Source of the DNA: Kordia sp. SMS9
GTDB taxonomy: Bacteria > Bacteroidota > Bacteroidia > Flavobacteriales > Flavobacteriaceae
DNA: 64,000 nt
NCBI RefSeq assembly: GCF_003352465.1
Contig: NZ_CP031153.1
Coordinates: forward strand, 1-64,000
Direction: 5' to 3'
Shown here: positions 1 through 8,917 of the stretch, one piece after another
Layout of the letters: the number at the start of each line of letters is the position of its first letter
How positions within the stretch are numbered: the stretch's first letter is position 1
Notes under the pieces: generated by a model
What the model saw: only the letters and a program-made list of their open reading frames with translations
Databases searched by the model: none
What the model was told of the DNA's origin: nothing
Program-made: the position numbers and the translations under genes

Positions 1-3000
1 ATGAAAATCGCTTCTAGCGTTCTATTCTTTTTATTTTTTCTTGTGATAGGAACATGGTTTTCCACAGCACAAAACAATCAATTGCGTTCGTATACGTTGA
101 AAGATGGTTTGCCGCAATCGCAAGTAAATGCTATTGTACAAGATGATTTAGGCTATTTATGGATAGGCACGCAAGGTGGCGGAATTGCACGCTTTGACGG
201 CATTTCGTTTACCGTTTGGAATGAAAAAAAAGGATTGAGCTCTAACTATATTCAAGCTTTAAAATTTCAAGAAAATACCTTGTTAGTCGGAACGCGCCAA
301 GGACTTTCCATTCGCTCCAAAAACACCTTTAAAAATTACAAAACGCCGCGTGTATACGACATTGAAATTGTCAATGATGAAATACTGTTGGCAACACGAA
401 AAGGAATCTACAAACTGAATAGAACAACAGATACCATTGAAAAAGTAGCTTGTAATTCTGTGCTCAATTCCACACAAATCAACGATATTTTGTTTGATGG
501 AAAAACCTATTGGATTGCTTCCCAACGTGGTTTGTGGAGAACGAATCGTTTGTCGACCGAAGTAACGTTTCAAAAAGTATTCAATAGTGACTTTAAATCC
601 TTGGTTCGTTATAAAAATCAAGTAATAGCAGCGAGTTTTACAGATGGTGTTTTTTCGTTTCAAAACAACAAACCAGGTTTCCGAGAAGTGTCCGAAGTGC
701 GACAAATCAACAGTATTGATTTGATCAACGGTGACGAATTGTGGATCAATACGACAAATGCAGGCATCAAACGCATCAATCTCACAGAAAATTTAGCTGA
801 AAAATCCATTGCCAAACGCAACGGATTGTCTGTCTACAACATTCGAAAAGCGTTCAAAGATCGCCAAGATAATGTGTGGATTGGTTCTTCGGGTGGCGGA
901 TTGTTTAAGTATGAAAAAAACAATTTCAAACATTACACCAAAGACAATGGTTTGGTTGCCAACCGAATTTACGCACTGCATCACATTGATGAAACCTTGT
1001 GGATTTCTACGGCAGAATCTGGCTTGACCAAAATTGACTCTACAGGCATTCAGCAAGTAACAGAAACGAGCAACTATCTCAACAAAAAAGTAAAAACCAT
1101 CACCAACGACAACGAAGGTAGAATTTGGGCAGGAACGGAAGGAAAAGGCATTTATATTTATCAAAAAAAGATGCGCGACAGCATTGTGTACAACAGTTTA
1201 TTGCCTGATGAAGAAACTTTTGAAAAACGAAAAGTTGAAGATCTATACGAAGCCATCATCACTACTGATATTGGATTGCCATCCGATTGGATTAGCAATA
1301 TTAAAATTTATGGTTCGCAAGTGTGGATTGCTACGTATGCCGATGGAATTGCGCGTTTTCAGTACGATCACGAGAAGAAAAGAATTTACAATTTAAAAAC
1401 CTTTGGAACAGAAGATGGTATTAAAGATTTGGGAATTCGCGATTTAGCTCGCGATGAAACAGGCAGAATTTGGTATTCCACCAGCAAAGGGCATTTGGGA
1501 TACATCAAAAATGATGAAGTCACACATTTAACACACAAACAAGTCACGGGAAGCGAAGTTACGATTGGTACCATTCGTTTTCACAATTACGATATGTATT
1601 TGGGCACTTTTGGCAAAGGAATTTGGTTTTCTACTTTGTCTAAAGACTTAAAATTTGAGCAGTTGCAAGGAAAAAAAGAGCTGTATTCTGATAATATTTA
1701 TCAGTTGATTTTTGACGATAACGGTGATTTATGGGCAGGAAGTGAACGCGGAGTAGATCAGGTTACGCTCGATAAGAAAAACGAAATCCAAAACGTCATT
1801 CATTACGGTCGCAATGATGGTTTTTTAGGAATTGAAACTTGCCACAACGCCACCACAAAAGATACGAAAGGCAATCTTTGGTTTGGTACTATAGACGGAT
1901 TAACGAAATACACAGCTTCAACTTCAGAACAACAAAGCTCAAAACCGCAATTGCATTTTGAAGATATTGAAGTTGCCTACCAAAGTCTGGACACGATTGA
2001 TTTACGCGATTGGACCAATTCTGACAAGGAATTACAGCTTTCGCAAGATCAAAACAATATGGCGTTTCAGTTTCGTTCTGTCGATTTGGACAATCCGGAA
2101 GCGATTGTGTATCGCTACAAATTTGACAAAGAAAAGTGGAGTCCGTGGACCAAAGAAAGTAAAATTACCTTTGGTGGTTTGGATTATGGCGATCATACCT
2201 TTTTGGCGCAATCACGCAATAAAGATTGGCTCGAAAGTGATCCGATTGGCTTCAAATTTCATGTCATTCAACCTTTATACAAAAAAACCTGGTTTCGCAA
2301 TTTGCTATGGACGATTCTCGGTTTGATTGTCGCCTATATTATTTACAATTACATCAAACGTGTAAAAGCGAAAAACCGCGCCATTCGGGAGCGTTTGCAA
2401 TTGGAAAATCATTTGCTTTCGCTCGAACAAAAAGCTTTGCGCTTACAAATGAATCCGCATTTTATTTTCAATGTGTTGAATGGCATCAAAGGTATGAGTA
2501 GAAACGATATTACAAAGATGGACAAAACGATCAACACCTTTGCGGTATTGCTTCGGGAAACTTTGACCAATTCCAGAAAAGATAGCATTTCACTTGATCA
2601 AGAAATGAAAACGCTCAAAAATTATATTGAAGTCGAACGTTTAATGGCAAGCAACGATTTTACCTATAAAATTCACCTCAACTCTGACTTAGATCCTGAA
2701 GAAGTGTTGATTCCGCCCATGTTGATTCAGCCGTTTGTAGAAAACGCCATTCGTCACGGAATCATGCCATTGCAACGATTGGGCGAATTGAACATCACGT
2801 TTAAAACAGACAATCACTTTTTATACGCGACCATTACAGACAACGGAATCGGCATTCAGCAATCAACACAAAACAAACCGAAAACCGATCATCAGTCGAT
2901 GGCTTTGCAAGTGACCAAAGAACGCATCGAATCGTTGGTAGGAAAAAATACCTTACGTATTGAAGACTTATCAAAAGAAGAGTCTACTGGAACAAGAATT

Positions 3001-3033
3001 TCTTTTAAAATACCTTTGGAAACGGAATTTTAA
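1..3033 (+). CDS. Two-component sensor, Reg_prop/Y_Y_Y sensor with LytS-type histidine kinase
   Basis: Membrane sensor kinase of 1010 residues. Residues 1-23 form a signal peptide. The periplasmic part carries repeated ligand-type beta-propeller blades (for example LWIGTQGGGIARFDG near residue 55) to about residue 650. A Y_Y_Y domain follows at about 685-760 and a single membrane helix at about 768-790. The cytoplasmic part is a LytS-type His_kinase: NPHFIFN with the phospho-acceptor His820, then the ATP-binding N box FVENAIRHG around Asn915 and a DNGIG box. It probably phosphorylates the LytTR regulator encoded 293 bp downstream. The ATG is the first base of the window, so no upstream signal is visible. 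The ligand is unknown. Confidence 0.9.
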   Translation: MKIASSVLFFLFFLVIGTWFSTAQNNQLRSYTLKDGLPQSQVNAIVQDDLGYLWIGTQGGGIARFDGISFTVWNEKKGLSSNYIQALKFQENTLLVGTRQGLSIRSKNTFKNYKTPRVYDIEIVNDEILLATRKGIYKLNRTTDTIEKVACNSVLNSTQINDILFDGKTYWIASQRGLWRTNRLSTEVTFQKVFNSDFKSLVRYKNQVIAASFTDGVFSFQNNKPGFREVSEVRQINSIDLINGDELWINTTNAGIKRINLTENLAEKSIAKRNGLSVYNIRKAFKDRQDNVWIGSSGGGLFKYEKNNFKHYTKDNGLVANRIYALHHIDETLWISTAESGLTKIDSTGIQQVTETSNYLNKKVKTITNDNEGRIWAGTEGKGIYIYQKKMRDSIVYNSLLPDEETFEKRKVEDLYEAIITTDIGLPSDWISNIKIYGSQVWIATYADGIARFQYDHEKKRIYNLKTFGTEDGIKDLGIRDLARDETGRIWYSTSKGHLGYIKNDEVTHLTHKQVTGSEVTIGTIRFHNYDMYLGTFGKGIWFSTLSKDLKFEQLQGKKELYSDNIYQLIFDDNGDLWAGSERGVDQVTLDKKNEIQNVIHYGRNDGFLGIETCHNATTKDTKGNLWFGTIDGLTKYTASTSEQQSSKPQLHFEDIEVAYQSLDTIDLRDWTNSDKELQLSQDQNNMAFQFRSVDLDNPEAIVYRYKFDKEKWSPWTKESKITFGGLDYGDHTFLAQSRNKDWLESDPIGFKFHVIQPLYKKTWFRNLLWTILGLIVAYIIYNYIKRVKAKNRAIRERLQLENHLLSLEQKALRLQMNPHFIFNVLNGIKGMSRNDITKMDKTINTFAVLLRETLTNSRKDSISLDQEMKTLKNYIEVERLMASNDFTYKIHLNSDLDPEEVLIPPMLIQPFVENAIRHGIMPLQRLGELNITFKTDNHFLYATITDNGIGIQQSTQNKPKTDHQSMALQVTKERIESLVGKNTLRIEDLSKEESTGTRISFKIPLETEF

Positions 3034-3326
3034 AGATGTTGAATGGAATAAGTTTGAAACGTCTTTGCGAGAAGCGACGCGACGTGGCAATCTGTGTGTT
3101 TCAGACTAAAATTGTGCTTCGATACTAACAGACTGCTACGGCTATGCAGTGACGTTTCAGAAAAAATAAAACGAACAATTAGCTTTTTACATTTTGATTG
3201 TTATATTTACTTTGAGTTGCTTTTAAGAAGTGGAATCCAATTTGAAACTAAATAGATTCCTGACTTCGCAAGAATGACAAAAGCACAACTAAACACCCAA
3301 TACCAAACACCTAATACCAAAAAAAC
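3034..3326. other. Intergenic gap with dispersed repeat fragment
   Basis: No gene is seen in these 293 bases. Positions 3250-3282 hold a fragment (AAATAGATTCCTGACTTCGC, then AAGAATGACAAAA) that recurs nearly unchanged at 4309-4341 in the next gap. The kinase and regulator are therefore separated by repeat DNA rather than tightly coupled. Confidence 0.5.
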
Positions 3327-4079
3327 ATGCTCACTACTGTTATTGTTGATGATATTCCGGCGGCATTGCAAATGCTAAAAGGCGATATTGAACGTTTGCA
3401 TCCGGAATTAAAAATTATTGGAACCGCTCCTAGTGTTGTAGAAACTGCGAAACTCTTGCAAAAGCAGCAACCCGATATTTTATTTTTAGATATTATGTTG
3501 GGCGATGGTTCTGGATTTGATGTGTTGGAGATCTTTCCAAATTTGACTTCAAAAATCATTTTTGTAACGGCGAGTGACGAATTTGCCATTAGAGCGTTCA
3601 AATTTGCGGCAATTGACTATGTATTGAAACCCTACGCCGAAGAAGAATTAACTGCTGCAATTGAAAAAGCCAAAGGACAAATTCACCCAAATAAAGAACG
3701 TTTGGATATTTTAAAAGATACGCTGGCAGCACCGAATGAGAAGCCAACCAAAATATCACTTCACACCTTAGATAAGATCATTATTGTCAGTTTGGATGAA
3801 ATTATTCGTTGTGAATCGGATAGTAACAATACCATCTTTTATTTGCAAGACGGACAGAAGATTTTTGTGACCAAAACGCTCAAATACTTCTCGGATATGT
3901 TGAGCAATTACCAGTTTTTACGTGTGCATCAAAGTCACTTGGTCAATTTGCAATTCATCAAAGCATTTATAAAAACCGATGGTGGTTATTTATTGTTGAA
4001 AGATAAAAGTACCGTGCCTGTTTCGGTACGTAAAAAAGTAGAAGTCATGGATATTTTGAGTAGTATTCATCGGAAGTAG
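3327..4079 (+). CDS. LytTR-family response regulator
   Basis: Response regulator of 250 residues. The receiver domain (1-115) shows the acidic pair Asp8/Asp9, phospho-acceptor Asp55 in LFLDIMLGDGSG, and Lys101 in DYVLKPY. The C-terminal half (about 140-245) is a LytTR DNA-binding domain (IIRCESDSNNTIFYLQDG, then FLRVHQSHLVNLQFI). It is the likely partner of the LytS-type kinase upstream; this pairing is standard for LytS/LytTR systems. Targets cannot be read from the sequence. Confidence 0.93.
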   Translation: MLTTVIVDDIPAALQMLKGDIERLHPELKIIGTAPSVVETAKLLQKQQPDILFLDIMLGDGSGFDVLEIFPNLTSKIIFVTASDEFAIRAFKFAAIDYVLKPYAEEELTAAIEKAKGQIHPNKERLDILKDTLAAPNEKPTKISLHTLDKIIIVSLDEIIRCESDSNNTIFYLQDGQKIFVTKTLKYFSDMLSNYQFLRVHQSHLVNLQFIKAFIKTDGGYLLLKDKSTVPVSVRKKVEVMDILSSIHRK

Positions 4080-4411
4080 ATTTTTATCGCTTCACTTCGA
4101 CTTTGCTAGGTGTAAACGCTTTTTTTAGACCGCTGACGCTGTTGGATGTTAGATTACTTTGCTCCTACTTTGCTCAGTGTAAACGCTTTTAGACTTATTC
4201 GAATTCAAATCGTCACTTCGAGTGATTTTTCGTAATAAAATGGAGAAAAATTGTATCGAGAAGTACTTAGAAGTTTTAAATGCTGAATGTAAAATATCGT
4301 TTCAACCGAAATAGATTCCTGCCTCCGCAGGAATGACAAAATGAACCATTGACCTAAAACCTAAAAATCTACCAAGAATTTACTATCTTCAAAAAATTAA
4401 AACCCAAATTG
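4080..4411. repeat. Intergenic region made of short dispersed repeats
   Basis: No gene is seen. Two direct copies of a unit (TTTGCT, two variable bases, GTGTAAACGCTTTT, then AGAC) lie at about 4101-4131 and 4169-4195. Around 4211-4270 there is CACTTCGAGTGA followed by TGTATCGAGAAGTACT, a motif seen inverted at 24055-24100. At 4309-4341 is the second copy of the 3250-3282 repeat, here with a palindromic core TCCTGCCTCCGCAGGA. These look like REP-type intergenic elements. Confidence 0.5.
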
Positions 4412-4984
4412 ATGAAAATAGTAGCCGCTTTTCTTTGTATCTGTTTTACTACGTTTGCCATCGCGCAAAGCGAATATGAACCCACAACGCTTGATCCGTA
4501 CGGGATGAAAAACCCGAAAGCACCAAAACAATTGGACGATTTTAAACCGTTGATTGGCATGTGCGATTGCGATTCGGAACGTAGAAATCCAGACGGCACT
4601 TGGGCAAAAGCGGTGAAGATGACGTGGAAATTCAAATATATTATGAATGGCATGGCGATACAGGATGAAACCTTGAAAGCAGACGGAAAACATTCGGGAA
4701 GCATTCGTCAGTTCAACAAAGACAGTCTGCAATGGTATGTACATTACTATGCGTCTGCGACTCCTTCTGCAACCTTGGGTTCATGGAAAGGCAAGAAAAC
4801 TGAAGATGGTGCTATTGTCCTTTACAAACCACAAAAAGCGCCAAATGGCATGGATGGTTTTTCACGCTTAACGTTTTACGATATTAGCGACAAAGGCTAT
4901 AAATGGATTGGCGAATGGGTAGATCCGAAAGAGACGATGAGCTTTCCATTTTGGAAAATTTCCTGCACTAAACGCGAAGAATAA
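4412..4984 (+). CDS. Secreted protein, possibly DUF1579-like
   Basis: Exported protein of 190 residues with signal peptide MKIVAAFLCICFTTFAIAQ. The ATG at 4412 is preferred over the in-frame TTG one codon upstream. The mature part is rich in aromatic residues and beta-prone (FKPLIGMCDCDSERRNPDGTWAKAV, here shortened in meaning to a central CDCD motif and later GYKWIGEWVDP). The general pattern of a small-molecule-binding beta-barrel of DUF1579 type is suggested but not certain. It stands alone, with repeat DNA upstream and a candidate small RNA gene downstream. Function unknown. Confidence 0.75.
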   Translation: MKIVAAFLCICFTTFAIAQSEYEPTTLDPYGMKNPKAPKQLDDFKPLIGMCDCDSERRNPDGTWAKAVKMTWKFKYIMNGMAIQDETLKADGKHSGSIRQFNKDSLQWYVHYYASATPSATLGSWKGKKTEDGAIVLYKPQKAPNGMDGFSRLTFYDISDKGYKWIGEWVDPKETMSFPFWKISCTKREE

Positions 4985-5035
4985 TCTTCTAAAACCTAGA
5001 TATTCACTAGGCGCATCACGATGCATAAATTTTGT

Positions 5036-5092
5036 TTATGTATATCATACAAAACATAAATAAAAACATATAAACTTTATTGCCGATATTTG
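5036..5092 (+). promoter_or_regulatory. Promoter of candidate small RNA, shared with icd
   Basis: A 36-nt block (5036-5071, beginning TTATGTATATCATAC) matches 34 of 36 positions of the block at 6986-7021 upstream of isocitrate dehydrogenase. In both places it is followed by exactly 13 nt and then GAnnTTTG (GATATTTG here, 5085-5092), close to the Bacteroidota -7 element TAnnTTTG. The block contains an inverted repeat TATG-TATAT-CATA, a possible regulator site. Confidence 0.6.
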
Positions 5093-5097
5093 TCTCA

Positions 5098-5209
5098 TAA
5101 AGTTAGAAACCCAGCATACAACATAAAGTATGCAGTTAGTAAGTGTTATAAAAAGTTAGCTTAAACCCAAGCAATATTTGTGAGAATGTATTGTTTGGGT
5201 TCTTTTTTA
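5098..5209 (+). ncRNA. Candidate free-standing small RNA with intrinsic terminator
   Basis: No ORF lies between the promoter-like element ending at 5092 and the poly-T at 5203-5208, so a transcript of about 110 nt is predicted. It would contain hairpin 1 (GCATAC 5114-5119 with GTATGC 5128-5133), a linker AGTTAGTAAGTGTTAT (5134-5149), GTTAGC (5155-5160), and a terminator hairpin with arms 5164-5176 and 5189-5201. The same order occurs after icd (8595-8709) and after the barrel gene (12514-12608). The 5' end is inferred from promoter position. Alternatively it is a decayed copy of the icd flanks with the gene deleted. Confidence 0.5.
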
Positions 5210-5238
5210 CTATAATACCAATTTACACATAAAAAGTA

Positions 5239-6030
5239 CTATTCATACGTATACAAATTCGTTTTTACAGTACTAGTGCCATTAGACGTAAACGTTCGGA
5301 TGCGTTTGGTTGGAAAGTCATTACTATCATATTCATATTGATAGCTAAAGTCTCTGAGGAGCGTTCCGTTTTCATCAAACTCTTTCCTACTTGTAATATT
5401 ATTGTTAGCACCTCCAAGCAAGTCTGCATACGGAAATATCCACTTATTGAGATTATCAAGTCCTTTTAAGATGTTATTTTTAGTATCATACTCATAGGTA
5501 GTAGATCCTGTAAGCACATCGTTTTCATCTAAATATCTTTTTTCCGTAATATTATTGTCTGTGTAATTGTATTCTACTTTAAAACTGAATTGAAACGCTT
5601 CGCTCGGATCGTTTCGAAACGAATTAATCTGAGACAATACTTGGTTGTTTAGAATAAAATATTCGTCACGCTCAAATTCATATTCAACAACTAACACACC
5701 ATTTGCATAGGTGATTGGCATAGAATTTACCGCAGTTAGTTCATTATCAGTATAACTATAATTCCAAACATTTTCTCCAATGTTGATATAGTTTTCTGTA
5801 ATTTTTGTCAAATTATCATTTGTATAAGTTAATTGTGTCATAAACTCTATTTCGTTAGAATCTGTGAGGGAACTACTAAATGACAGTAGTTTTTGTACAA
5901 CTACATTTTGTGGATCGCCATTACTGTTTTGGGGATCTCCTTCTGTTATAGTTTGTGTATCATCATCCGATGCGCATGAAATCACTAATAATCCAATAAA
6001 TAGTACACAAAGTAAATTCAGTTTTTTCAT
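5239..6030 (-). CDS. Lipoprotein with YD-like repeats
   Basis: Lipoprotein of 263 residues; the signal peptide ends in a lipobox with Cys19 (LLVISCASDDD). The mature part repeats the pattern aromatic-Tyr/Asn-Asp (LTYTNDNLTKI, YSYTDNELTAV, YNYTDNNITEK, YEYDTKNNILKGL, YQYEYDSNDFPTKRI). This is the style of beta-strand YD repeats found in many Bacteroidota surface lipoproteins. It stands alone and converges on the small-RNA terminator. Function unknown. Confidence 0.8.
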   Translation of the reverse strand: MKKLNLLCVLFIGLLVISCASDDDTQTITEGDPQNSNGDPQNVVVQKLLSFSSSLTDSNEIEFMTQLTYTNDNLTKITENYINIGENVWNYSYTDNELTAVNSMPITYANGVLVVEYEFERDEYFILNNQVLSQINSFRNDPSEAFQFSFKVEYNYTDNNITEKRYLDENDVLTGSTTYEYDTKNNILKGLDNLNKWIFPYADLLGGANNNITSRKEFDENGTLLRDFSYQYEYDSNDFPTKRIRTFTSNGTSTVKTNLYTYE

Positions 6031-6539
6031 TCGGTAAAGCTTTAATTATTTTTAACTAGGTCTTTTTTAAGGATGCAAATGTACATTTTAAAAACATTCT
6101 AGCTGTACTTTTTGGGGATGCGATTTTCTTATTTTTCTGCTATTTGAATTAAATTTCACTAAGTATACTAATTTATTTTATTTCGAAATCTCATTAAAAA
6201 CATTATTTAAGTTTTCATAAAGTAGAGTACTAAACTTCTTATTTGGCAGCCATAAATATTCACTCTTATCATAAAGAATAGAAAAATCTTTAGCACTTCT
6301 TCGCTACTTCGTCAAGTACTTTCAATCAATTTGTCCGCATCTTTTCACTAAAAGGTAAAGAGGTTTTAAAACTTTAATACCTATTAAAAATGATTTTGAT
6401 ACGTATTAAAAATAAGTTTAATACCTATTAAAATTTATTTTTATATTTAGCAACGTATCAAAATATGAAGAAGTATTGAATAAAACTACTTGATAAAACA
6501 TGCAAAAGTTCCGTTTAAAAAATTTATACATACAAGAGA
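6031..6539. other. Divergent intergenic region with 22-bp periodic repeats
   Basis: No gene is seen in this 509-bp gap between the divergent lipoprotein and HU-like genes. Its right part holds the ATAC(C/G)TATTAAAA repeats listed separately, about 110-165 bp upstream of the HU-like start. Confidence 0.5.
6377..6463 (+). promoter_or_regulatory. Three repeats at exact 22-bp spacing upstream of the HU-like gene
   Basis: ATACCTATTAAAA at 6377-6389, ATACGTATTAAAA at 6399-6411 and ATACCTATTAAAA at 6421-6433 are each 22 bp apart, about two helical turns, placing them on one DNA face. A degenerate fourth copy (AACGTATCAAAA) ends at 6463. The pattern suggests cooperative binding of a regulator, possibly of the HU-like protein itself. 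Confidence 0.5.
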
Positions 6540-6926
6540 ATGGCAATTAAATATAAAGTGACCGAACGTAGTACGCCAGGTGTTTCTGGTGGTGGTTCTA
6601 AGAAATACTACGCTTCCGCTACTGCACGTGATAAAATTGATTTGAAACAATTGAGCGAACGACTTGCTTCTATTTCTACCGTAAGTGAAATAGATACAAT
6701 TGCCGTATTGCAAGGATTGGTGCATTTGTTACCCGAATATTTGTGCCAAGGCAGTAGCATTTCGTTGGGTGATTTTGGCACGTTTAGCGTTCATATTCGC
6801 AGTGAAGGAAAAGAGACACCCGAAGCCGTGAATGCACAAAGCATTAAAGATATTAAAGTAAGCTTTCGACCAAGTGTAGAGTTTAAAAAACGGATGAAAG
6901 GCGTTGCGTTTAAAAAACATGCATAA
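6540..6926 (+). CDS. HU-HIG family DNA-binding protein
   Basis: Histone-like protein of 128 residues. It opens with IKYKVTERSTPGVSGGGSKKYYA, of which the KYY-containing strand is typical of the Bacteroidota HU-HIG family. The HU core follows: a helical part (LKQLSERLAS and IDTIAVLQGLVHLLPEYL), then the strand turn SISLGDFGTFSVHIRSEG and FRPSVEFKKRMK, which correspond to HU's DNA-binding arm and C-terminal helix. It is expected to bend or coat DNA in the nucleoid. Upstream repeats suggest controlled expression. Confidence 0.88.
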   Translation: MAIKYKVTERSTPGVSGGGSKKYYASATARDKIDLKQLSERLASISTVSEIDTIAVLQGLVHLLPEYLCQGSSISLGDFGTFSVHIRSEGKETPEAVNAQSIKDIKVSFRPSVEFKKRMKGVAFKKHA

Positions 6927-6985
6927 CCAAAAGAATTCCATCTTTCAATTAGTACATCATTCAATCATGAATTCATAAAAAACGC

Positions 6986-7042
6986 TTATGTATATCATAT
7001 AAAACATAAATAAAAATATATGAATAGTTTTTTTGACCTTTG
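6986..7042 (+). promoter_or_regulatory. icd promoter sharing a 36-nt block with the small RNA
   Basis: Positions 6986-7021 match 5036-5071 at 34 of 36 bases. After 13 nt comes GACCTTTG (7035-7042), a near match to the -7 element TAnnTTTG. Predicted transcription starts near 7049, giving a leader of about 18 nt before the ATG at 7067. Confidence 0.6.
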
Positions 7043-7066
7043 CATTGTAAACATAAAAACACTGCA

Positions 7067-8578
7067 ATGGAGAAAATTAAAACACAGGTTTCGCAACAGC
7101 GACACACAAACACAAAAACAAAAGTTGCTGTAGCGTATGGTGATGGAATCGGTCCAGAAATCATGAAAGCTACTTTAAATATTTTAGAAGCTGCTGGCGC
7201 TGACATCGAACCTGAAATTATTGAAGTTGGTGAAAAAGTATACTTATCAGGAAACTCCTCAGGAATTGAAAAGAAGTCTTGGGAAGTGATCAATAAGAAT
7301 AAAATTATCTTAAAAGCACCCATTACAACTCCACAAGGAAAAGGATATAAAAGTTTGAATGTAACCTTGCGTAAATCGCTCGGGCTTTTTGCCAATGTAC
7401 GTCCTGTAAGTGCGTTGCATCCGTATGTACACACACATTTTCCAAACATGGATGTGGTAATCATCCGCGAAAATGAAGAAGATTTATACGCAGGTATCGA
7501 ACATCAGCAAACACAAGATGTGGTACAATGTTTAAAATTGATTACACGTCCAGGCTGTGAAAAGATTGTTCGGTATGCGTTTGAATATGCAACGTTGTAC
7601 GGACGTAAGAAAGTAACGTGCATGGTGAAAGATAACATCATGAAGTTGACAGACGGATTGTTTCACAATGTATTTAAAGAAATTGCCGCAGAATATCCAG
7701 AAATTAAAAGCGAATCACAAATTATAGACATCGGTTCAGCGCGTTTGGCTGCCAATCCAGAAAATTATGATGTTGTCGTAACGTCAAATTTATATGGAGA
7801 TATTGTTTCGGACATCGTTGCAGAAATTGCAGGTTCGGTAGGCATGGCAGGTTCGGCAAATGTTGGAAAAAATGTTGCTATGTTTGAAGCCATTCACGGT
7901 TCGGCACCAGATATTTCTGGAAAAGGAATTGCAAATCCTTCTGGATTGATCAACGCCGCAGTGATGATGTTGATTCACATTGGAAAAGTAGGCATCGCCA
8001 ATAAAATTAAAAATGCGTGGCTGACCACCATCGAGCAAGGATATCACACCGCAGATATTTACCAAGAAGGACAAAGCATTCAAAAAGTAGCTACCAGTGA
8101 ATTTGCGGATAAAATCATAGAAAACTTAGGTCAACAACCTGAAAAGTTAGCCGCAATTCAATTAGATGAAAACGCAGGAAGCATTACCATTCCAGAATAC
8201 AACAGACCAAAAGAAACGCAAGTTTTGGTAGGAACGGATGTATTTATCAACTGGCAAGGAAGCAATCCAAACGAAATTGGAGAAGCTTTAGCAGGATTGA
8301 AATCATACAATTTAAAATTGAAGATGATTACCAATCGCGGTGTCAAAGTATTTCCAAACGGAATGCCAGAAACGTATTGCACAGACCACTGGCGTTGCAG
8401 ATTTGTTTCTAACGAAGCTATTACGACTGGAAGCGACAAAACATATCCTTCGGTAGCTTTTGAGCAAATCTTAGCCTTACTATCAAACATTAATGAAGCA
8501 GGTTTTGAAGTGATCAAAACAGAAAACTTGTACGAGTTTGATGGCAAGCGTGGATTCTCATTAGGACAAGGAGAATAA
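7067..8578 (+). CDS. icd: NADP-dependent isocitrate dehydrogenase
   Basis: Decarboxylates isocitrate to 2-oxoglutarate in the TCA cycle. The isocitrate/isopropylmalate dehydrogenase signature is complete: VAVAYGDGIGPEI near the N-terminus, the substrate loop LNVTLRKSLGLFANVRP, RENEEDLYAG, the metal-binding stretch NLYGDIVSDIVAEIAGSVG, and GSAPDISGKGIANP for coenzyme binding. At 503 residues it belongs to the longer type with an extra C-terminal domain of about 150 residues. The ATG at 7067 is chosen over a TTG at 7040, which would fall inside the predicted promoter. The promoter block and the 3' RNA element are both shared with the candidate small RNA at 5.1 kb. Confidence 0.93.
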   Translation: MEKIKTQVSQQRHTNTKTKVAVAYGDGIGPEIMKATLNILEAAGADIEPEIIEVGEKVYLSGNSSGIEKKSWEVINKNKIILKAPITTPQGKGYKSLNVTLRKSLGLFANVRPVSALHPYVHTHFPNMDVVIIRENEEDLYAGIEHQQTQDVVQCLKLITRPGCEKIVRYAFEYATLYGRKKVTCMVKDNIMKLTDGLFHNVFKEIAAEYPEIKSESQIIDIGSARLAANPENYDVVVTSNLYGDIVSDIVAEIAGSVGMAGSANVGKNVAMFEAIHGSAPDISGKGIANPSGLINAAVMMLIHIGKVGIANKIKNAWLTTIEQGYHTADIYQEGQSIQKVATSEFADKIIENLGQQPEKLAAIQLDENAGSITIPEYNRPKETQVLVGTDVFINWQGSNPNEIGEALAGLKSYNLKLKMITNRGVKVFPNGMPETYCTDHWRCRFVSNEAITTGSDKTYPSVAFEQILALLSNINEAGFEVIKTENLYEFDGKRGFSLGQGE

Positions 8579-8594
8579 ACAGTCAAAAATATAC

Positions 8595-8709
8595 ATCTCG
8601 AATATCGAGAACACATATAAAAATTTCATAAGTAGTTAGTAAGTGTTATTATTCAGTTAGCTAACCGGGCAGCATAGGTAAGAAGGTGTTGCTCGGTTGC
8701 TTTTTTTTA
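8595..8709 (+). terminator. icd 3' element: hairpin, conserved linker, terminator
   Basis: Small hairpin TCTCG-AATAT-CGAGA (8595-8609), linker AGTTAGTAAGTGTTAT (8634-8649, identical to 5134-5149), AGTTAGC (8655-8661), then a terminator stem 8663-8674 / 8688-8699 with T-run to 8708. It terminates icd and may yield a 3'-derived RNA. The rest of the 339-bp gap, to 8917, holds only the leader of the next gene. Confidence 0.7.
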
Positions 8710-8917
8710 CAACTTTTGAAATATTTTTTAAATTCATATTAAACCTTTTGTACTTTCTTGAGTCTAACTATTTTGTCGATGCATTCGTTTAAAATTTAAA
8801 ACATGGTCTGAAGAAGATCTAAAGGACTTAAATTAATGTTAATATTTTTAAGAATTAACAGAATACGTTTAATCTTTTAGTATATTCGTTAAACAAAAAA
8901 CCATTTAATCGCAAATC

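Noticed and set aside
793..1164. Minus-strand reading frames inside the sensor kinase, and similar ones opposite other large genes
   Set aside because: They are antisense shadows with no start signals or family features.
6377..6463. CRISPR array
   Set aside because: Repeats are only 13 bp with 9-bp spacers, three copies, and no cas genes are present.
7040..7066. TTG start for isocitrate dehydrogenase
   Set aside because: It overlaps the predicted -7 element; the ATG at 7067 gives a normal N-terminus.
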